A stretch of DNA of 64,000 bases from Delphinapterus leucas (GCF_002288925.2 NW_022098069.1:82616380-82680379); one strand, 5' to 3'; shown: positions 43,862-54,256, counted from the stretch's first letter. The notes: a model not told the origin generated them from the sequence alone. Translations and numbers: made by a program.

Positions 43862-44255
43862 TCGCAGCTAATTGCTTGGGCTTCGGAACCACATGCCTAG
43901 GTTTAAATCCAGACTCCACACCACAAGTAGCGGTGTAATCTTTGGGTGGGTAACATAAATTCTTGGTGCCTGAGTTTTTTATTTTATTTATTTATTTATT
44001 TATTTTTGGCTGTGTTGGGTCTTCGTTGCTGCACGCGGGCTTTCTCTAGTTGCAGCGAGCAGGGGCTACTCTTCGTTGCGGTGCAAGGCTTCTCATTGCG
44101 GTGGCCACCAGGGAAGCCCGGTGTCTGAGTTTTTAATCCACAAAAGGGTGGCGACTGCACCCACTTCACAGGGTGGTTGTAACAATTAAATGAGTTACTT
44201 GCAACAAAGTGTAGCACGTAATAAATGCTCAATAAATATTAGCCATTATTACTTC
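43862..44255 (+). repeat. MIR SINE split by a deleted type B SINE
   Basis: Left part (gcagctaattgcttgggctt, ccacatgcctaggtttaaat) and right part (ttcacagggtggttgtaaca, attaaatgagttacttgcaa, aaatgctcaataaatattag) form one MIR interrupted at 43980-44119. Confidence 0.85.
43980..44119 (-). mobile_element. CHR SINE, type B with large internal deletion
   Basis: Tail-side 120 bp of type B, then a jump from cttctcattgcggtgg directly to the head ccaccagggaagccc. TSDs ggtgcctgagttttt (43965-43979) and ggtgtctgagttttt (44120-44134) show both ends are original insertion ends. Confidence 0.94.
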
Positions 44256-44685
44256 CCCACATCATATACACATTGTGTATGAAGCATATACTTCATTGTC
44301 ACAGCAGCCCTTCAAGGTCTATGTTTGACTAGCACACAGCACCCTAGCCCTCCTGCCGAAGGTTTTCTTAGCCCGAAGCTCTGACCTTTTCTCTACAGCC
44401 TGACACTTTCCAGGAGGCTGCAACTGGTTCTCTCGAAGGCTTAAAACAATAAACAAGACATTAATTATGAGATGGATATCACCTATGTCCTAAAAGCACA
44501 GTTGATATAAAACCTGTTCCCCTACATTTGTCTAACTCTAGGTTAAACAAGTGAGTTTCAGGGCTACTTTTGTTCCAGATTAAATTATGGCCACATTCCT
44601 GATGACTGAACCGTACAACCACTTGGCAGCAAGAAGACAGAATTTCGGACCAAAAGCTACATAGCTGTTTCAGTAAACAAAAGGG
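44256..44685. other. Unique DNA, nothing recognised
   Basis: No repeat call. The minus-strand 97-codon frame at 44479-44772 starts in the following SINE. Confidence 0.45.
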
Positions 44686-45036
44686 GAGGGCTACCCTGAT
44701 GGCGCAGTGGTTAAGAATCTGCCTGCCAATGCAGGGGACATGGGTTCGAGCCCTGGTCCGCGAAGATCCCACAGGTCACGGAGCAACCAAGCCCGTGCAC
44801 CACGACTACTGAGCCTGCGCTCTAGAGCCCGCGAGCCACAGCTACTGAGCCCACACGCCACAACTGCTGAAGTCCACGCGCCTAGAGCCCGTGCGCCGCA
44901 ACGAGAAGCCACCACAATGAAAAGCCCATGCACCGCAACGAAGAGTAAGCAGCCCTGCTCGCCGCAACTAGAGAAAGCCAGCGCACAGCAACGAAGACCC
45001 AACACAGCCAAAAAATTAATTACTTACTTTTTTTTA
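44686..45036 (+). mobile_element. CHR SINE, type B
   Basis: Full-length copy with the altered head agggctaccctgatggcgca, an extra gagccacagctactgagccc unit and a gagtaagcagccc insertion. TSD weak. The 147-codon plus and 106-codon minus frames here are SINE shadows. Confidence 0.93.
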
Positions 45037-45045
45037 ATGGGGGGA

Positions 45046-45250
45046 AGGAAATTCTGTTTATTGAGTGCCAGTACATCGTGCCAAGCATTTTACATTTGCT
45101 ATTTAATTCTCTCGGCAAAGCAGGCACTATTTCCCCCATTTTCTAGATGAGGAAATTAAAGCTTGGTCAGGTTAGGTAACTTCTCCAAACGTCAGACAGC
45201 CAGCACGTGACAGAGGCAGCATGACACGATAGACACCTGGCTCCAACACC
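45046..45250 (-). repeat. MIR SINE
   Basis: Reversed order: ctgtttattgagtgccagta, ccaagcattttacatttgct, ccattttctagatgaggaaa, then tcagacagccagcacgtgac and agacacctggctccaacacc. Confidence 0.85.
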
Positions 45251-45324
45251 TTAGAAAGTCATCATCCCAATAAACACCTGGCATCTCTTCATGGCATCCT
45301 CTCAAACCCCTTGTTTAAATACTA

Positions 45325-45690
45325 GTTAAAGCTTATCAGGTGTTTACTGTGTACCAGGCTCTGTTCTAAGCACTTACGGGCAGTAATTTCTTCTCACACT
45401 CCAAGGAGGTTGGTACTATTAGGGGTTTTTTTTGTTTTTATTTTTGTTTTTGTTTTTTTTAGCCGCGCCACCGCGCAGCAGGCAGGATTTTAGTTCCCCG
45501 ACCAGGGATCGAACCCGCGATCCCTGCAGTGGAATTGTGGAGTCTTAACCACTGGACTGCCAGGGAAGTCCCGATACTATTTTTATTCCAGTTTACAGAG
45601 GAGTTAATAGTCTGTTTCATGTCACACATCCTGGAGGTGGAGCCAGATAATTTCAGAGGATGTGATCTTAAACACTAGGCTAGGCTTTTT
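45325..45690 (-). repeat. MIR SINE split by a type C SINE
   Basis: Left part (aggtgtttactgtgtaccag, gctctgttctaagcacttac) and right part (cagtttacagaggagttaat, atcctggaggtggagccaga) make a reversed MIR. Confidence 0.8.
45423..45573 (-). mobile_element. CHR SINE, type C (short)
   Basis: Reversed copy with a (gttttt)n tail, ggatcgaacccgcgatccct and actggactgccagggaagtc. Short TSD-like flanks gtactatta (45413-45421) and gatactatt (45574-45582). Confidence 0.93.
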
Positions 45691-45751
45691 CCCATTAAAA
45701 GAAGTAGGAGCATGGAAAGTAAGCCCAGTATTCTTTCTATGGCAACGTGCT

Positions 45752-45880
45752 AACCTAGGAAGAGCACCGGATTGGAGACACTTGATCTGGGTTCTAATCC
45801 TGACTCTTGCACTGTGCAATGTTAAGCAAATTAACCACTCTAGGACTTAGTTTCCTTATCTGTAAACAAGAAAGGTTGAA
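45752..45880 (+). repeat. MIR-type SINE fragment
   Basis: Reads gaagagcaccggattggaga, ttgatctgggttctaatcct, gactcttgcactgtgcaatg and gacttagtttccttatctgt. Confidence 0.75.
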
Positions 45881-46159
45881 CTTGAGCTCATTCCGGTGCT
45901 GGAACGCTATGCTCGACAGCGTATCAGTGAAAGTGACGTGAGCAGATCAGCAGAGGAATTTCATTCGGCCGTAGAAACTCTTCCTCATCGGAGACCACTT
46001 CAGACTCTAAGGCCCTTTATTAACATTCACCTGAGCTAGAAACCTGCTTTTCTGCCACCCTAGAGAATATAGTTAATATATTAATTTAGGATTAACATGC
46101 CATTCATGTGAAAGTGACAGTTCAGCATATATAACATGTAGATTTTTACTGTCTGGGAT
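45881..46159. other. Unique DNA, nothing recognised
   Basis: No repeat call. It contains cattcggccgtagaaactct with retained CpGs, and no frame of note. Confidence 0.45.
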
Positions 46160-46405
46160 AGATGGATGGTTGGATGGATAGATGATAGATAGGGCACTGG
46201 AGCCAGGTAGACCTGTGTTGTTATGCTGCCTCTGACATTTACCGGCTGTCTGACCTTTGAAGGAGTCATGTAACCTGTCCAAGCTTTAATTTCCTCAACC
46301 AGAAAATGGGGGAAATGTTACCTACCTCGCCGAGAGAATTAGATAACAAATGTAAAATGCTTAGCACAACATACTGGCACTCAATAAACGTGAGTTCCTT
46401 TTCCC
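46160..46405 (+). repeat. (GATA/GATG)n tract followed by a MIR SINE
   Basis: A gatagatggatggttggatg tract (46160-46193) leads into a MIR: gcactggagccaggtagacc, ctctgacatttaccggctgt, ttaatttcctcaaccagaaa and actggcactcaataaacgtg. Confidence 0.82.
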
Positions 46406-46432
46406 CTTTTGCTTACGAAAACTGATGAGATA

Positions 46433-47258
46433 ATTTTTAAAAAAACAAACAACCCAATCAAAAAATGGGCAGAAGACCTAAACAGACATTCCACCAAAGA
46501 AGACATACAGATGGCCAAGAGGCACATGAAAAGCTGCTCAACATCACTAATTATTAGAGAAGTGCAAATCAAAACTACAATGAGGTATCTCCTCACACCA
46601 GTTAGAATGGGCATCATCAGAAAATCTACAAACAACAAATGCTGGAGAGGGTGTGGAGAAAAGGGAACCCTCTTGCACTGTTGGTGGGAGCGTAAATTGA
46701 TACAGCCACTATGGAGAACAGTATGGAGGTTCCTTAAAAAATAGAATTACCATATGACCCAGCAATCCCGCTACTGGGCATGTACTCAGAGAAAACTATA
46801 ATTCAAAAAGAGTCATGTACCACAATGTTGTTTGCAGCACTATTTACAATAGCCAGGTCATGGAAACAACCTAAATACCCATCGACAGATGAATGGATAA
46901 AGAAGATGTGGTACATATATACAATGGAATACTACTCGGCCATAAAAAGGAACAAAATTGGGTCATTTGTAGAGACGTGGATGGATCTAGAGACTGTCAT
47001 AAAGAGTGAAGTAAGTCAGAAAGAGAAAAACAAATATTGTATATTAACACATATATATGGAACCTAGGAAAATGGTACAGATGAACTGGTTTGCAGGGCA
47101 GAAATAGAGACACAGATGTAGAGAACAAATGTATGGACACCAAGGGGGGGAAGTAGGGCGGGGGGATGAATTGGGAGATTGGGATTGACATGTACACACT
47201 AATATGTATAAAATGGATAACTAATAAGAAAAAAATTATGTGTTTAATTAAACTGATA
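46433..47258 (+). mobile_element. 5'-truncated L1 insertion, 826 bp
   Basis: End of ORF2 plus a short 3' UTR that stops soon after gataactaataag and continues as an A/T-rich tail. TSDs aaaactgatgagata (46418-46432) and aaacctgatgagata (47260-47274). The absence of the usual downstream 3' UTR blocks suggests an early-polyadenylated L1 lineage. Confidence 0.92.
46442..47067 (+). pseudogene. L1 ORF2 C-terminal remnant, frameshifted
   Basis: A frame open to 46744 encodes the ORF2p C-terminal region, including the Cys-rich stretch [14 protein letters not shown] typical of mammalian L1. It stops after FLKK, and homology resumes in another frame (46780-47067, ending in KEKNKY-type residues). It lacks the endonuclease and reverse-transcriptase domains, so it is not functional. 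Confidence 0.92.
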
Positions 47259-47274
47259 AAAAACCTGATGAGAT

Positions 47275-47879
47275 AGAGATAGATATACATATACACACAA
47301 TCCTTAACTTTAAAAATTCAAGGACTCATAGGAAAAGAAAAGCAAAAGACAGGGTCTACAAAGAAACAATCCAAGAGCAAACTGAAAAGATGAATTTTGG
47401 GGGGCAACCATCTAAACTCAGATGTAGCCTCCAGTGGAGGCAGGGAACGGGAGAAGATGGGAAAGTCACAGCAAGGCTGTAAAATGCTGCTGGTTCCCGT
47501 AGAGTTGTTTTATAAACTCTTCCCCACTCACTTCCTCCCAAGCTTTAGGGATCATAACAGTGAGCTCCAAACCCTGATATTTCTCCTCTAGGCTCCTCCC
47601 ATGAGAATTCATGTTGTAATTCACTAATGTCCCTGTTGCCAATTTTAACCACTGAAAATCACGGAAATCTGCTAAGGAAATGTTTGTGCTGCTGCCCATA
47701 CGGACTGACAAACAGCAGGCCCCTTTGACATATCTGGAGGTGTCATTGGAGACGCTTTCTAGTGAACTGACACAGTTCCTGGGGCACAGGAAAAGAACAA
47801 GAACAAGGCTTCCCAACAGCTCAAGGCAAAGGCCAGGAAACGGAGCCAGGGAACTGCGCAAGCAGATTGTGTCTTTTTA
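47275..47879. other. Unique DNA with a 131-codon minus-strand frame
   Basis: No repeat recognised. The minus frame 47466-47861 (131 codons) is the longest frame not explained by a repeat. It starts with a Leu-rich segment (LGSLVLVLFL) and has no domain I recognise. A 66-codon plus frame overlaps it. It is not called a gene; see findings. Confidence 0.4.
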
Positions 47880-47942
47880 ATTGAACGTTTTTTGTGAGAG
47901 CATTGTAAATTTACAGGCAGTTGTAGGAAATAATACAGAGAG

Positions 47943-48212
47943 GGACCTCCCTGGTGGTCCAGTGGTGAAGACTCCGCGCTCCCAATGCAGGGGGCCTGGG
48001 TTCGATCCCTAGTCAAGGAACTAGATCCCGCAGGCCGCAACTAAGAGCCTGCATGCCACAACTAAAAGATCTCACATGCCTCAAGTAAAGATTTCACGTG
48101 CGGCAACTAAGACCTGGCACAGCCAAATAAATAAATTAATACATAAATACTAAAAAATAAAGAAGGAAGGGAGGGAGGGAGGGAGGAAGGAAGGAAGGAA
48201 GGAAGAAGGAAA
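47943..48212 (+). mobile_element. CHR SINE, type C, with a purine-rich tail
   Basis: Reads agggacctccctggtggtcc, gggttcgatccctagtcaag and several caactaa units. The tail has expanded into (GGAA)n/(GGGA)n. TSDs gaaataatacagagag (47927-47942) and gaaataatagagaga (48213-48227). Confidence 0.94.
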
Positions 48213-48214
48213 GA
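48161..48214 (+). repeat. (GGGA)n/(GGAA)n microsatellite
   Basis: agggagggagggagggagga followed by aaggaaggaaggaagg. It grew from the A-rich tail of the adjacent SINE; the GGGA part can form a G-quadruplex. Confidence 0.92.
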
Positions 48215-48937
48215 AATAATAGAGAGATCCTGTGTAGCCTTTACCCAGTTTCCCCCAGTGATAACAATTTGGAAAACTATACTACAGCATCACAACCAGG
48301 ATATTGACAACGATACAGTCAGTCATCAACACCAGAACAGCTCCACTGCCACAAGGATCCCTCGTGGTGGCTTTTTATAGCCACATCTACTTCCCTCCCT
48401 CCTGGTAACCATTCATCTATTCTCCTTTTCTATAAGATTGTCATTACAGAATGTTATATAAATGGAATTATACAGTATGTAACCTTTTTGGATCTAATTA
48501 TCTAGCGATTCATCCAGTTGTTGTATCAATAGCTCTCTCTTTTTATTGCTAAGTAGTACTCCATGGTATGGAGTACATAATCATTTACCTGTCAAAGGAC
48601 ATCTGGGTTGTTTCCAGATTTTGACTATTACTAAAGCAGCTGCTATAAACATTCATGTACAGGTTTTTGTACATAAGTCTTCATTTCTCTGGGATAAATG
48701 CCCAGAAGTGCAAATGCTGGGTTGTATGGTAGTTGTATGTTTAGTTTGGTAAGAAACTGTTTTCCAGGGCGGCTGTAACATTTTAAATTCCCACCAACAA
48801 TGTATAAGAGTTCCAGTTTCTCCCCATCCTTGCCAACATTTAGTGTTACCACTATTTTTTTTTTAGCAACTCTGACAGGCATGTAATGATATCTCCTTGT
48901 GATTTTTTTTAAGCTACTATTTCTTTTTGTTTTTAAA

Positions 48938-48983
48938 GAAAATTTATTTATTTATTTATTGGCTGTGTTGGGTCTTCGATGCT
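48938..48983 (-). mobile_element. Truncated CHR SINE scrap (type B 3' end)
   Basis: Only the (ttta)n tail and ggctgtgttgggtcttcgat remain, about 25 bp of body, within the old L1M. Weak TSD-like aaagaaaa and aaaagaac flank it. Confidence 0.75.
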
Positions 48984-49448
48984 GAAAAGAACAAAATATG
49001 CCTTTCCATTTATTTAGGTCTGCTTTGATTTCTTTCGTCAGTTTTGTGTAGTTTTCAGCATACAAGTCCTCTACGTGTTTTGTTAGATATACAATTAGGT
49101 GTTTCTCTTTTTTTGAGCAACTGTAAAGGGTACTGTATTTTTAATTTCAGTGTCTACATGTCCCTCGCCGGTATACAGAAATACAATTGAGTTTTGTATT
49201 TTTATCTTGTATCCTGTGACCTTGCTAAACTCACTTATTCGTTCTAGGAGTTTTTTTTGTAGACTTCTTGGGATTTCCTAACTAGAAAATCACATTATCT
49301 GCCAATAGGGACACTCTTATTTCTCCCTTTGAATCTGTATTCCATTTATCTCCCTTTCTTGCCCTACTGCCCTGGCTGTAACTTCTAGAATTATAATTGA
49401 ATTAGAGTGATGAAAGTGGCTATCTTTGCCTTGTTCCTAATCTTAGGG

Positions 49449-49812
49449 GGTGTTATGGGCTGAAAACTCATATCTTGACATCCTACCCCCAGTACCTCAG
49501 AATATGACTATATTTGGGGATAAAGTCTTTAAAGAGGTTAATAAGTTAAAATGAGGTCATTAGGGTGGGCCCTAATCCAATATGGCTGGTGTCTTTATAA
49601 AAAGAGATCAGGACACAGATTTACAGAAAAAAGACCATGTGCAGACACCAGAACAAGACAGCCATCTGCAAGCCAAGGAGAGAGGCTCAGAAGAAATCAC
49701 CCTGCTGACACCATGATCTTGCACTTCTAGCCTCCAGAATTGGAGGAAAATAAATTTTTGTTTAAGTTACCCAGTCTGGGATACTTTATTATGGCAGTCC
49801 TAGCAAACTAAA
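49449..49812 (+). mobile_element. MLT1-type MaLR LTR inside an L1M
   Basis: Complete LTR from gttatgggctgaaaactcat through taataagttaaaatgaggtc, ggtgggccctaatccaatat and ttgcacttctagcctccaga to attatggcagtcctagcaaa. The L1M must be older than this eutherian-age LTR. Confidence 0.9.
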
Positions 49813-50527
49813 AGCTCATCGTTTTTCACCATTAAATATAACATTGTCTATAGGTTTTTTGTAGATGCTCTTTATTAAGTTGAGAACGTTTTCCTCTATT
49901 CCTATTTTGCTGAGAATTTTTATCATGAACAGGTGTTAAATTTTGCAGTGCTCTTTTCTGCATCAATTAATATGATCATGGGATTCTTCTTCTTTAGCCT
50001 CTTAACATGGGAAATAATTTGATTGATTTTCAAATATTGAACCAGCCTTGCATCTCTGGGATAAATTCCACCTAGTCATGGTGTATAAGTCTTGGTATAT
50101 ATTTCTGAATTCTATTTGCCAATATTTTGTGAAGGAATTTTTCATCAATATTCATGAGGGATATAGTCTGTAGTTTTCTTTTTTGGACTGCCTTTGTATG
50201 GTTCTGGTGTAAGGTAATACTAGCTTCCTGAAAAGAATTGTGAAATGTTTCCTTCTCTTCTATTTTGTGAAAGAAATTGCATGGAATTGGTATTAACTAT
50301 TCTTCAAATGTTTGATAGAATTCACCAGTGAAACTATCTGGACGTGAGGTTTTCTTTCTTGGGAATTCTTAAATTATAAATTCAACTTCCTTAATAGTTA
50401 TAGGGGCAGTCATATTGTCTATTTCGTATTGGGTAAGATATGATTGTGCTTTTTTGAGGAATGGTCCATTTCATCTAAGTTATCAACTATACCTATACCT
50501 ATTTTTCTCTTTTTATCCTATTTATTT

Positions 50528-50885
50528 ATTTATTCTTAAATTTTATTTATTTATTTATTTTTGGCTCTGTTGGGTCTTCGTTGCTGTGCGCGGGCTTTCT
50601 CTAGTTGCAGTGAGCAGGGGCTACTCTTCGTTGCGGTGCGCGGGCTTCTCATTGCGGTGGCTTCTCTTGTTGCGGAGCACGGGCTCTAGTTGCACGGGCT
50701 TCAGTAGTTTTGGCACGTGGGCTTCAGTAGTTGTGGCTCACGGCCGACTCTAGAGCAGTCTCAGTAGTTGTGGCGCACGGACTTAGTTGCTCCACGGCAT
50801 GTGAGATCTTCCTGGACCAGGTCTTGAACCCGTGTCCCTTGCATTGGCAGGCAGATTCTTAACCACTGCACCACAAGGGAAGTCC
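50528..50885 (-). mobile_element. CHR SINE, type B
   Basis: Reversed full-length copy with a (ttta)n tail and a small local rearrangement (cggccgactctagagcagtc). TSD tcctatttattt (about 50515-50527 and 50888-50899). Confidence 0.94.
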
Positions 50886-51100
50886 CAATCCTATTTATTT
50901 TTAAATTTGCTGATCTATTTCACTTTTGTTCTAAAGTAGAAAATACCTTTATTGTTTTTCTTAGAGTAAAAAGAAACAAAATTCTCATAGAAAAAAGAAG
51001 TCACATAATAGAGAATAGTACCCAAAAGGAAGTAAATCTAACCAAATATTGCTAACACTCTTCTGACGATCCTTTCAGACATCTATCTAGAATTGGCTAT

Positions 51101-51137
51101 CCACACACACGTGCACACGCACACACACACACACACA
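51101..51137 (+). repeat. (CA)n microsatellite
   Basis: Interrupted CA repeat (ccacacacacgtgcacacgc, then acacacacacacacaca). Confidence 0.95.
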
Positions 51138-51276
51138 TGCATTTTTTTAAACATGCATTTTTATATAAATGAAATTATACTATGCATGCCATCAGTATCA
51201 CCACCTCTTTCTTTTTTTTTTTTTTTTAGTAATCACCTCTTTCATTCAACAATATGTGATATAAATCTTTCTGTGT

Positions 51277-51394
51277 TGCACTTCCCTGATGGTCCAGTAG
51301 TTCAGACTCTGTGCTTCCACTACAGGGGGCGAGGATTCAATCCCTGGTCAGGGAACTGAGATTCCACATGCTGTGCAATACTGCCAAAAAAAAA
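51277..51394 (+). mobile_element. CHR SINE, type C (short)
   Basis: Reads ttgcacttccctgatggtcc, cttccactacagggggcgag and gggaactgagattccacatg. TSDs aaatctttctgtgt (51263-51276) and aaaatctttctgta (51395-51408). Confidence 0.94.
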
Positions 51395-51662
51395 AAATCT
51401 TTCTGTATCAGTGTAGATCTGTGCTGTCATTTATAATTGACCATATAATTGAACACAAGGCATTCCATTGTGTGAATGTATCATAATATTCTCAACCCAA
51501 TCTGATATTGACAAATGATTAGGTTGTCTCTAGTGTTTCATTCGAATAAATAATACTGTGCTGAACAAACTTATGCATAAAACTTAGCACATATGTGTGA
51601 CTGACTCCTTAGAATTATTTCTGAAGAGAATTGCTGGTATGTTCATTTAAAATTCTGATACA

Positions 51663-51788
51663 GGGACTTCCCTGGTGGGCCAGTGGTTAAGACTCTGCGC
51701 TTCCACTGCAGGGGGCACGGGTTCGACCCCTGTTCAGGAAACTAAGATGCTGCACCCCACGTGCCACACACAGTCAAAAATAATAATA
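51663..51788 (+). mobile_element. CHR SINE, type C (short), with a displaced right TSD
   Basis: Reads agggacttccctggtgggcc, ttccactgcagggggcacgg and an (aat)n tail. The left TSD taaaattctgataca is at 51648-51662; the exact second copy is at 51912-51926, 123 bp past the SINE tail. Confidence 0.94.
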
Positions 51789-51911
51789 ATAATACAGGAG
51801 CCAGACTACCTGAATTTGAATCCTAACCCTGCCATTTACCACCTAGGTATCTTGAACAAGCTAATTTACATAGCTTCTACACCTGAATTTCCTTATACAT
51901 GAAAAGGTAAA
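51789..51911 (+). other. MIR fragment carried inside the SINE insertion (3' transduction)
   Basis: Between the SINE tail and the right TSD lies a MIR segment in sense orientation (ggagccagactacctgaatt, aaccctgccatttaccacct, tgaatttccttatacatgaa) that ends A-rich at aaaaggtaaa. The host L1ME is colinear across the two TSD copies, so the MIR arrived with the SINE. Confidence 0.8.
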
Positions 51912-52361
51912 TAAAATTCTGATACATACGGTCAAACCACATCCTAAAAAAATACATTACCCCACCATCACTTTGCAAACACTGAGTATTATCTTTTTTC
52001 CCCCTCTTTATCAATAAGATATGTGAGAAATAATCAGGGGTTTTTTTTGGTAGTAGTTGGTATTGTTTGCTTTTCTCTAACTACTGGTGGAGTTGATATG
52101 TTTTATTTTGTTTTGTCATTTGTATTTCTTCTTTAGGAGCTGCCCAGAAGATGTAGGTTTTAAATAAATGGTTTTATTAGATACTCTGAAGGTTTAAGTG
52201 AAGTACCTGGAAAATAAGATCTAACTTCAATGCCTGTCCCAAACGCAAAAGCAGTGGAAATAGTTTCATGTTTTCTAATTTGGGATAATGGATATAGATG
52301 TATGTATCTACATATATAGACACATACGTACAGATATAAGAATTTTTACTTCATTAGTTTA

Positions 52362-52620
52362 TTTTTATTTATTGATTGATTGATTTGGCTGTGTCGGGTC
52401 TTAGTTGCAGCATGCGGGATCTTCATTGTGGCACGTGGGATCTTTTCTTGTGGCACACGGGCTTCTCTCTAGTTGTGGTGTGCGGGCTCAGTAGTTGCGG
52501 CACGCAGGCTTAGTTGCCGCGAGGCATGTGGGGTCTTAATTCCCCAACCAGGGACTGAACCCTCGTCCCCTGCATTGGAAGTTGGATTCTTAACCACTGC
52601 GCCATCAGGGAAGTCCCCAT
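52362..52620 (-). mobile_element. CHR SINE, intermediate between types B and C
   Basis: Reversed copy with a (ttga)n tail, ggctgtgtcgggtcttagtt and mixed type C and type B blocks (gtgcgggctcagtagttgcg), ending gccatcagggaagtcccc. TSDs ttcattagttta (52350-52361) and ttcatcagttta (52621-52632). Confidence 0.93.
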
Positions 52621-52632
52621 TTCATCAGTTTA

Positions 52633-53619
52633 TAACAAAAGGATTGACTCTTAATCTATTTTCCTTAAAAGGAAAAAAAAAAAAAGAGAGGGAATAAAGA
52701 TTACATGGTTAAAAAAAAAATAAAGAAAACATGGCTAACATCCCACTTCTGTTTTCTATGCTCTAAAAAACATGGGTTCCTTAAAAGATTAAATCCATCC
52801 TTGTTTATTTTGAGATTTATAAAATAGAAAGTCATATCATGAATAAATTGGATAGAGAGTCAAGGGCACATTAGAGAAACATGAATAAATCATATCCTCG
52901 TCCTAAAGGCTTTGCTTACACCACTGCAAATTTACTTCAGAAAAGAAAGTTACTTTAAGTTCATTTATGTATCAAACTATGTTTGAGAAAATAAAATAAT
53001 CTATCAAGTTTTCTGGAATGACTGCGTTTTTTAATTCCCTTTATACTTTTCTAGTTCAAAAGCCTTAGAGAGCATCTTCCTACTACTTGCTGATTTTTTT
53101 TTTCTTTTTTTTTTTTGGTAATTTCATCCAGTATTTTGCTATTTCATTATTCACTGTCACTTTCATTATCATGAAGTAACATTTCTTCAGTTCCTATTGG
53201 AGACTATATGACTTGGTGACACAAGTCCTGTGGCCGGATGATTGAGTCATCACCCAAGAAGCTAGGGCTTTCCTTTAGCCCAGGGAACCTCAAAGGAAAG
53301 GAAAGGAAAGGAAAGGAGCTCAGAGAAAAACTCATCCCACCTTTGAGGCCCCAAAACCTACGGTCTCCTGGGGTGCCTCAACTCTCTTCACACATACACG
53401 GGGCTTTTCCACAGTGCTGGGACGCAGAAAGAAAAGACGCCCATGGTTATGAGGAGTGGAATTGAAAGGGCACAGTTTCCCACTCCTGCTGTTTTGATGG
53501 GACCCATCTGTCTACAGTGAGGAGGTCATGGGGAGATAGTAGAACCTCCTTCTCCACCCAGCAGCTATTTTATGTTTTATATTTTATGTTTTTAAATGTA
53601 TTTTATATTTAAGAACATA
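52633..53619. other. Unique DNA with a (GGAAA)n tract
   Basis: A (GGAAA)n run lies at 53293-53317. The 75-codon frame at 53238-53465 covers it and is not protein-like. The rest is AT-rich without a repeat call. Confidence 0.45.
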
Positions 53620-53870
53620 AGTCAGATGTTGTTTTTGCTTGCTTACCCTCCAATAGCTTCCCATTGTTCTTAGAATAAAATTGTAAACAAAGAAGAACAC
53701 AGAGCTACAGTAGAAACACAACATTGTAAAGCAACTATACTCCAATAAAAATTAATTAAAAAAAAAACAAAAACAGAGCATTGCTCACCACCCAGTTCTA
53801 CAAGGATTAAGTCCTAACCCACTGCAGTCACTGACCAACAGCGCACAAAGAGGAAATTCATGATAACATG
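53620..53870 (+). repeat. L2 LINE fragment split by a tiny L1
   Basis: Reads ccaatagcttcccattgttc, ttagaataaaattgtaaac, then after the L1 agttctacaaggattaagtc. The L2 path is consistent on both sides of the insertion. Confidence 0.6.
53706..53769 (+). mobile_element. Very short L1 insertion (about 64 bp)
   Basis: Only the L1 terminus is present: tacagtagaaacacaacatt, gtaaagcaactatactccaa, then taaaaattaatt and an A tail. TSD-like acacagagc (53697-53705) and aaacagagc (53771-53779) flank it. Confidence 0.88.
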
Positions 53871-53940
53871 ATGAGTTACCCTGTACTTTGGACAAGCAGT
53901 CCCTTTAGATAGTTAGAGATATACCTTAGGAACAATTTTT

Positions 53941-54256
53941 TTTAATTAATTAATTATTATTATTTTTTTTTTGGCTGCGTCGGGTCTTCATTGCTGCACG
54001 CAGGCTTTCTCTAGTTGGGGCAAGTGGGGCTACTCTTCGTTGTGGTGTGCAGGCTTCTCACTGCGGTGGCTACTCTGTTGCAGAGCACGGGCTCTAGGCA
54101 TGCGGGCTTCAGTAGTTGTGGCACGTGGGCTCAGTAGTTGTGGCACAAGGGCTTAGTTGCTCCGTGGCATGTCGGATCTTCCCGGACCAGGGCTTGAACC
54201 CGTGTCCCCTGCATTGGCAGGTGGATTCTTAACCTCTGCGCTACCAGGGAAGTCCC
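53941..54256 (-). mobile_element. CHR SINE, type B
   Basis: Reversed full-length copy with a taattaattaatta-type tail and a head ending gctaccagggaagtccc. The perfect TSD aggaacaattttt/aggaacaatttta is at 53928-53940 and 54257-54269. Confidence 0.96.

Larger units (their letters stand above)
47880..50955 (-). mobile_element. Old L1M, about 2 kb of L1 split by five insertions
   Basis: Reversed 3' UTR and ORF2 remnants: gttatataaatggaattata, gtagtactccatggtatgga, tgctgggttgtatggtagtt, ttgtatcctgtgaccttgct, gcatctctgggataaattcc and cttcaaatgtttgatagaat. It is interrupted by a type C SINE, a SINE scrap, an MLT1 LTR and a type B SINE. All reading frames are destroyed. Confidence 0.85.
50956..52140 (-). 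mobile_element. Old L1ME 3' region split by two SINE insertions
   Basis: Reversed L1ME blocks: cctttcagacatctatctag, ataaatgaaattatactatg, gaattgctggtatgttcatt, aaccacatcctaaaaaaata. Reading across 51648-51662 to 51927 gives a continuous L1ME path when the SINE plus its extra segment is removed. Confidence 0.75.

Noticed and set aside
44707..45150. 147-codon plus-strand frame
   Set aside because: It is a shadow of the type B SINE at 44686 and the MIR that follows.
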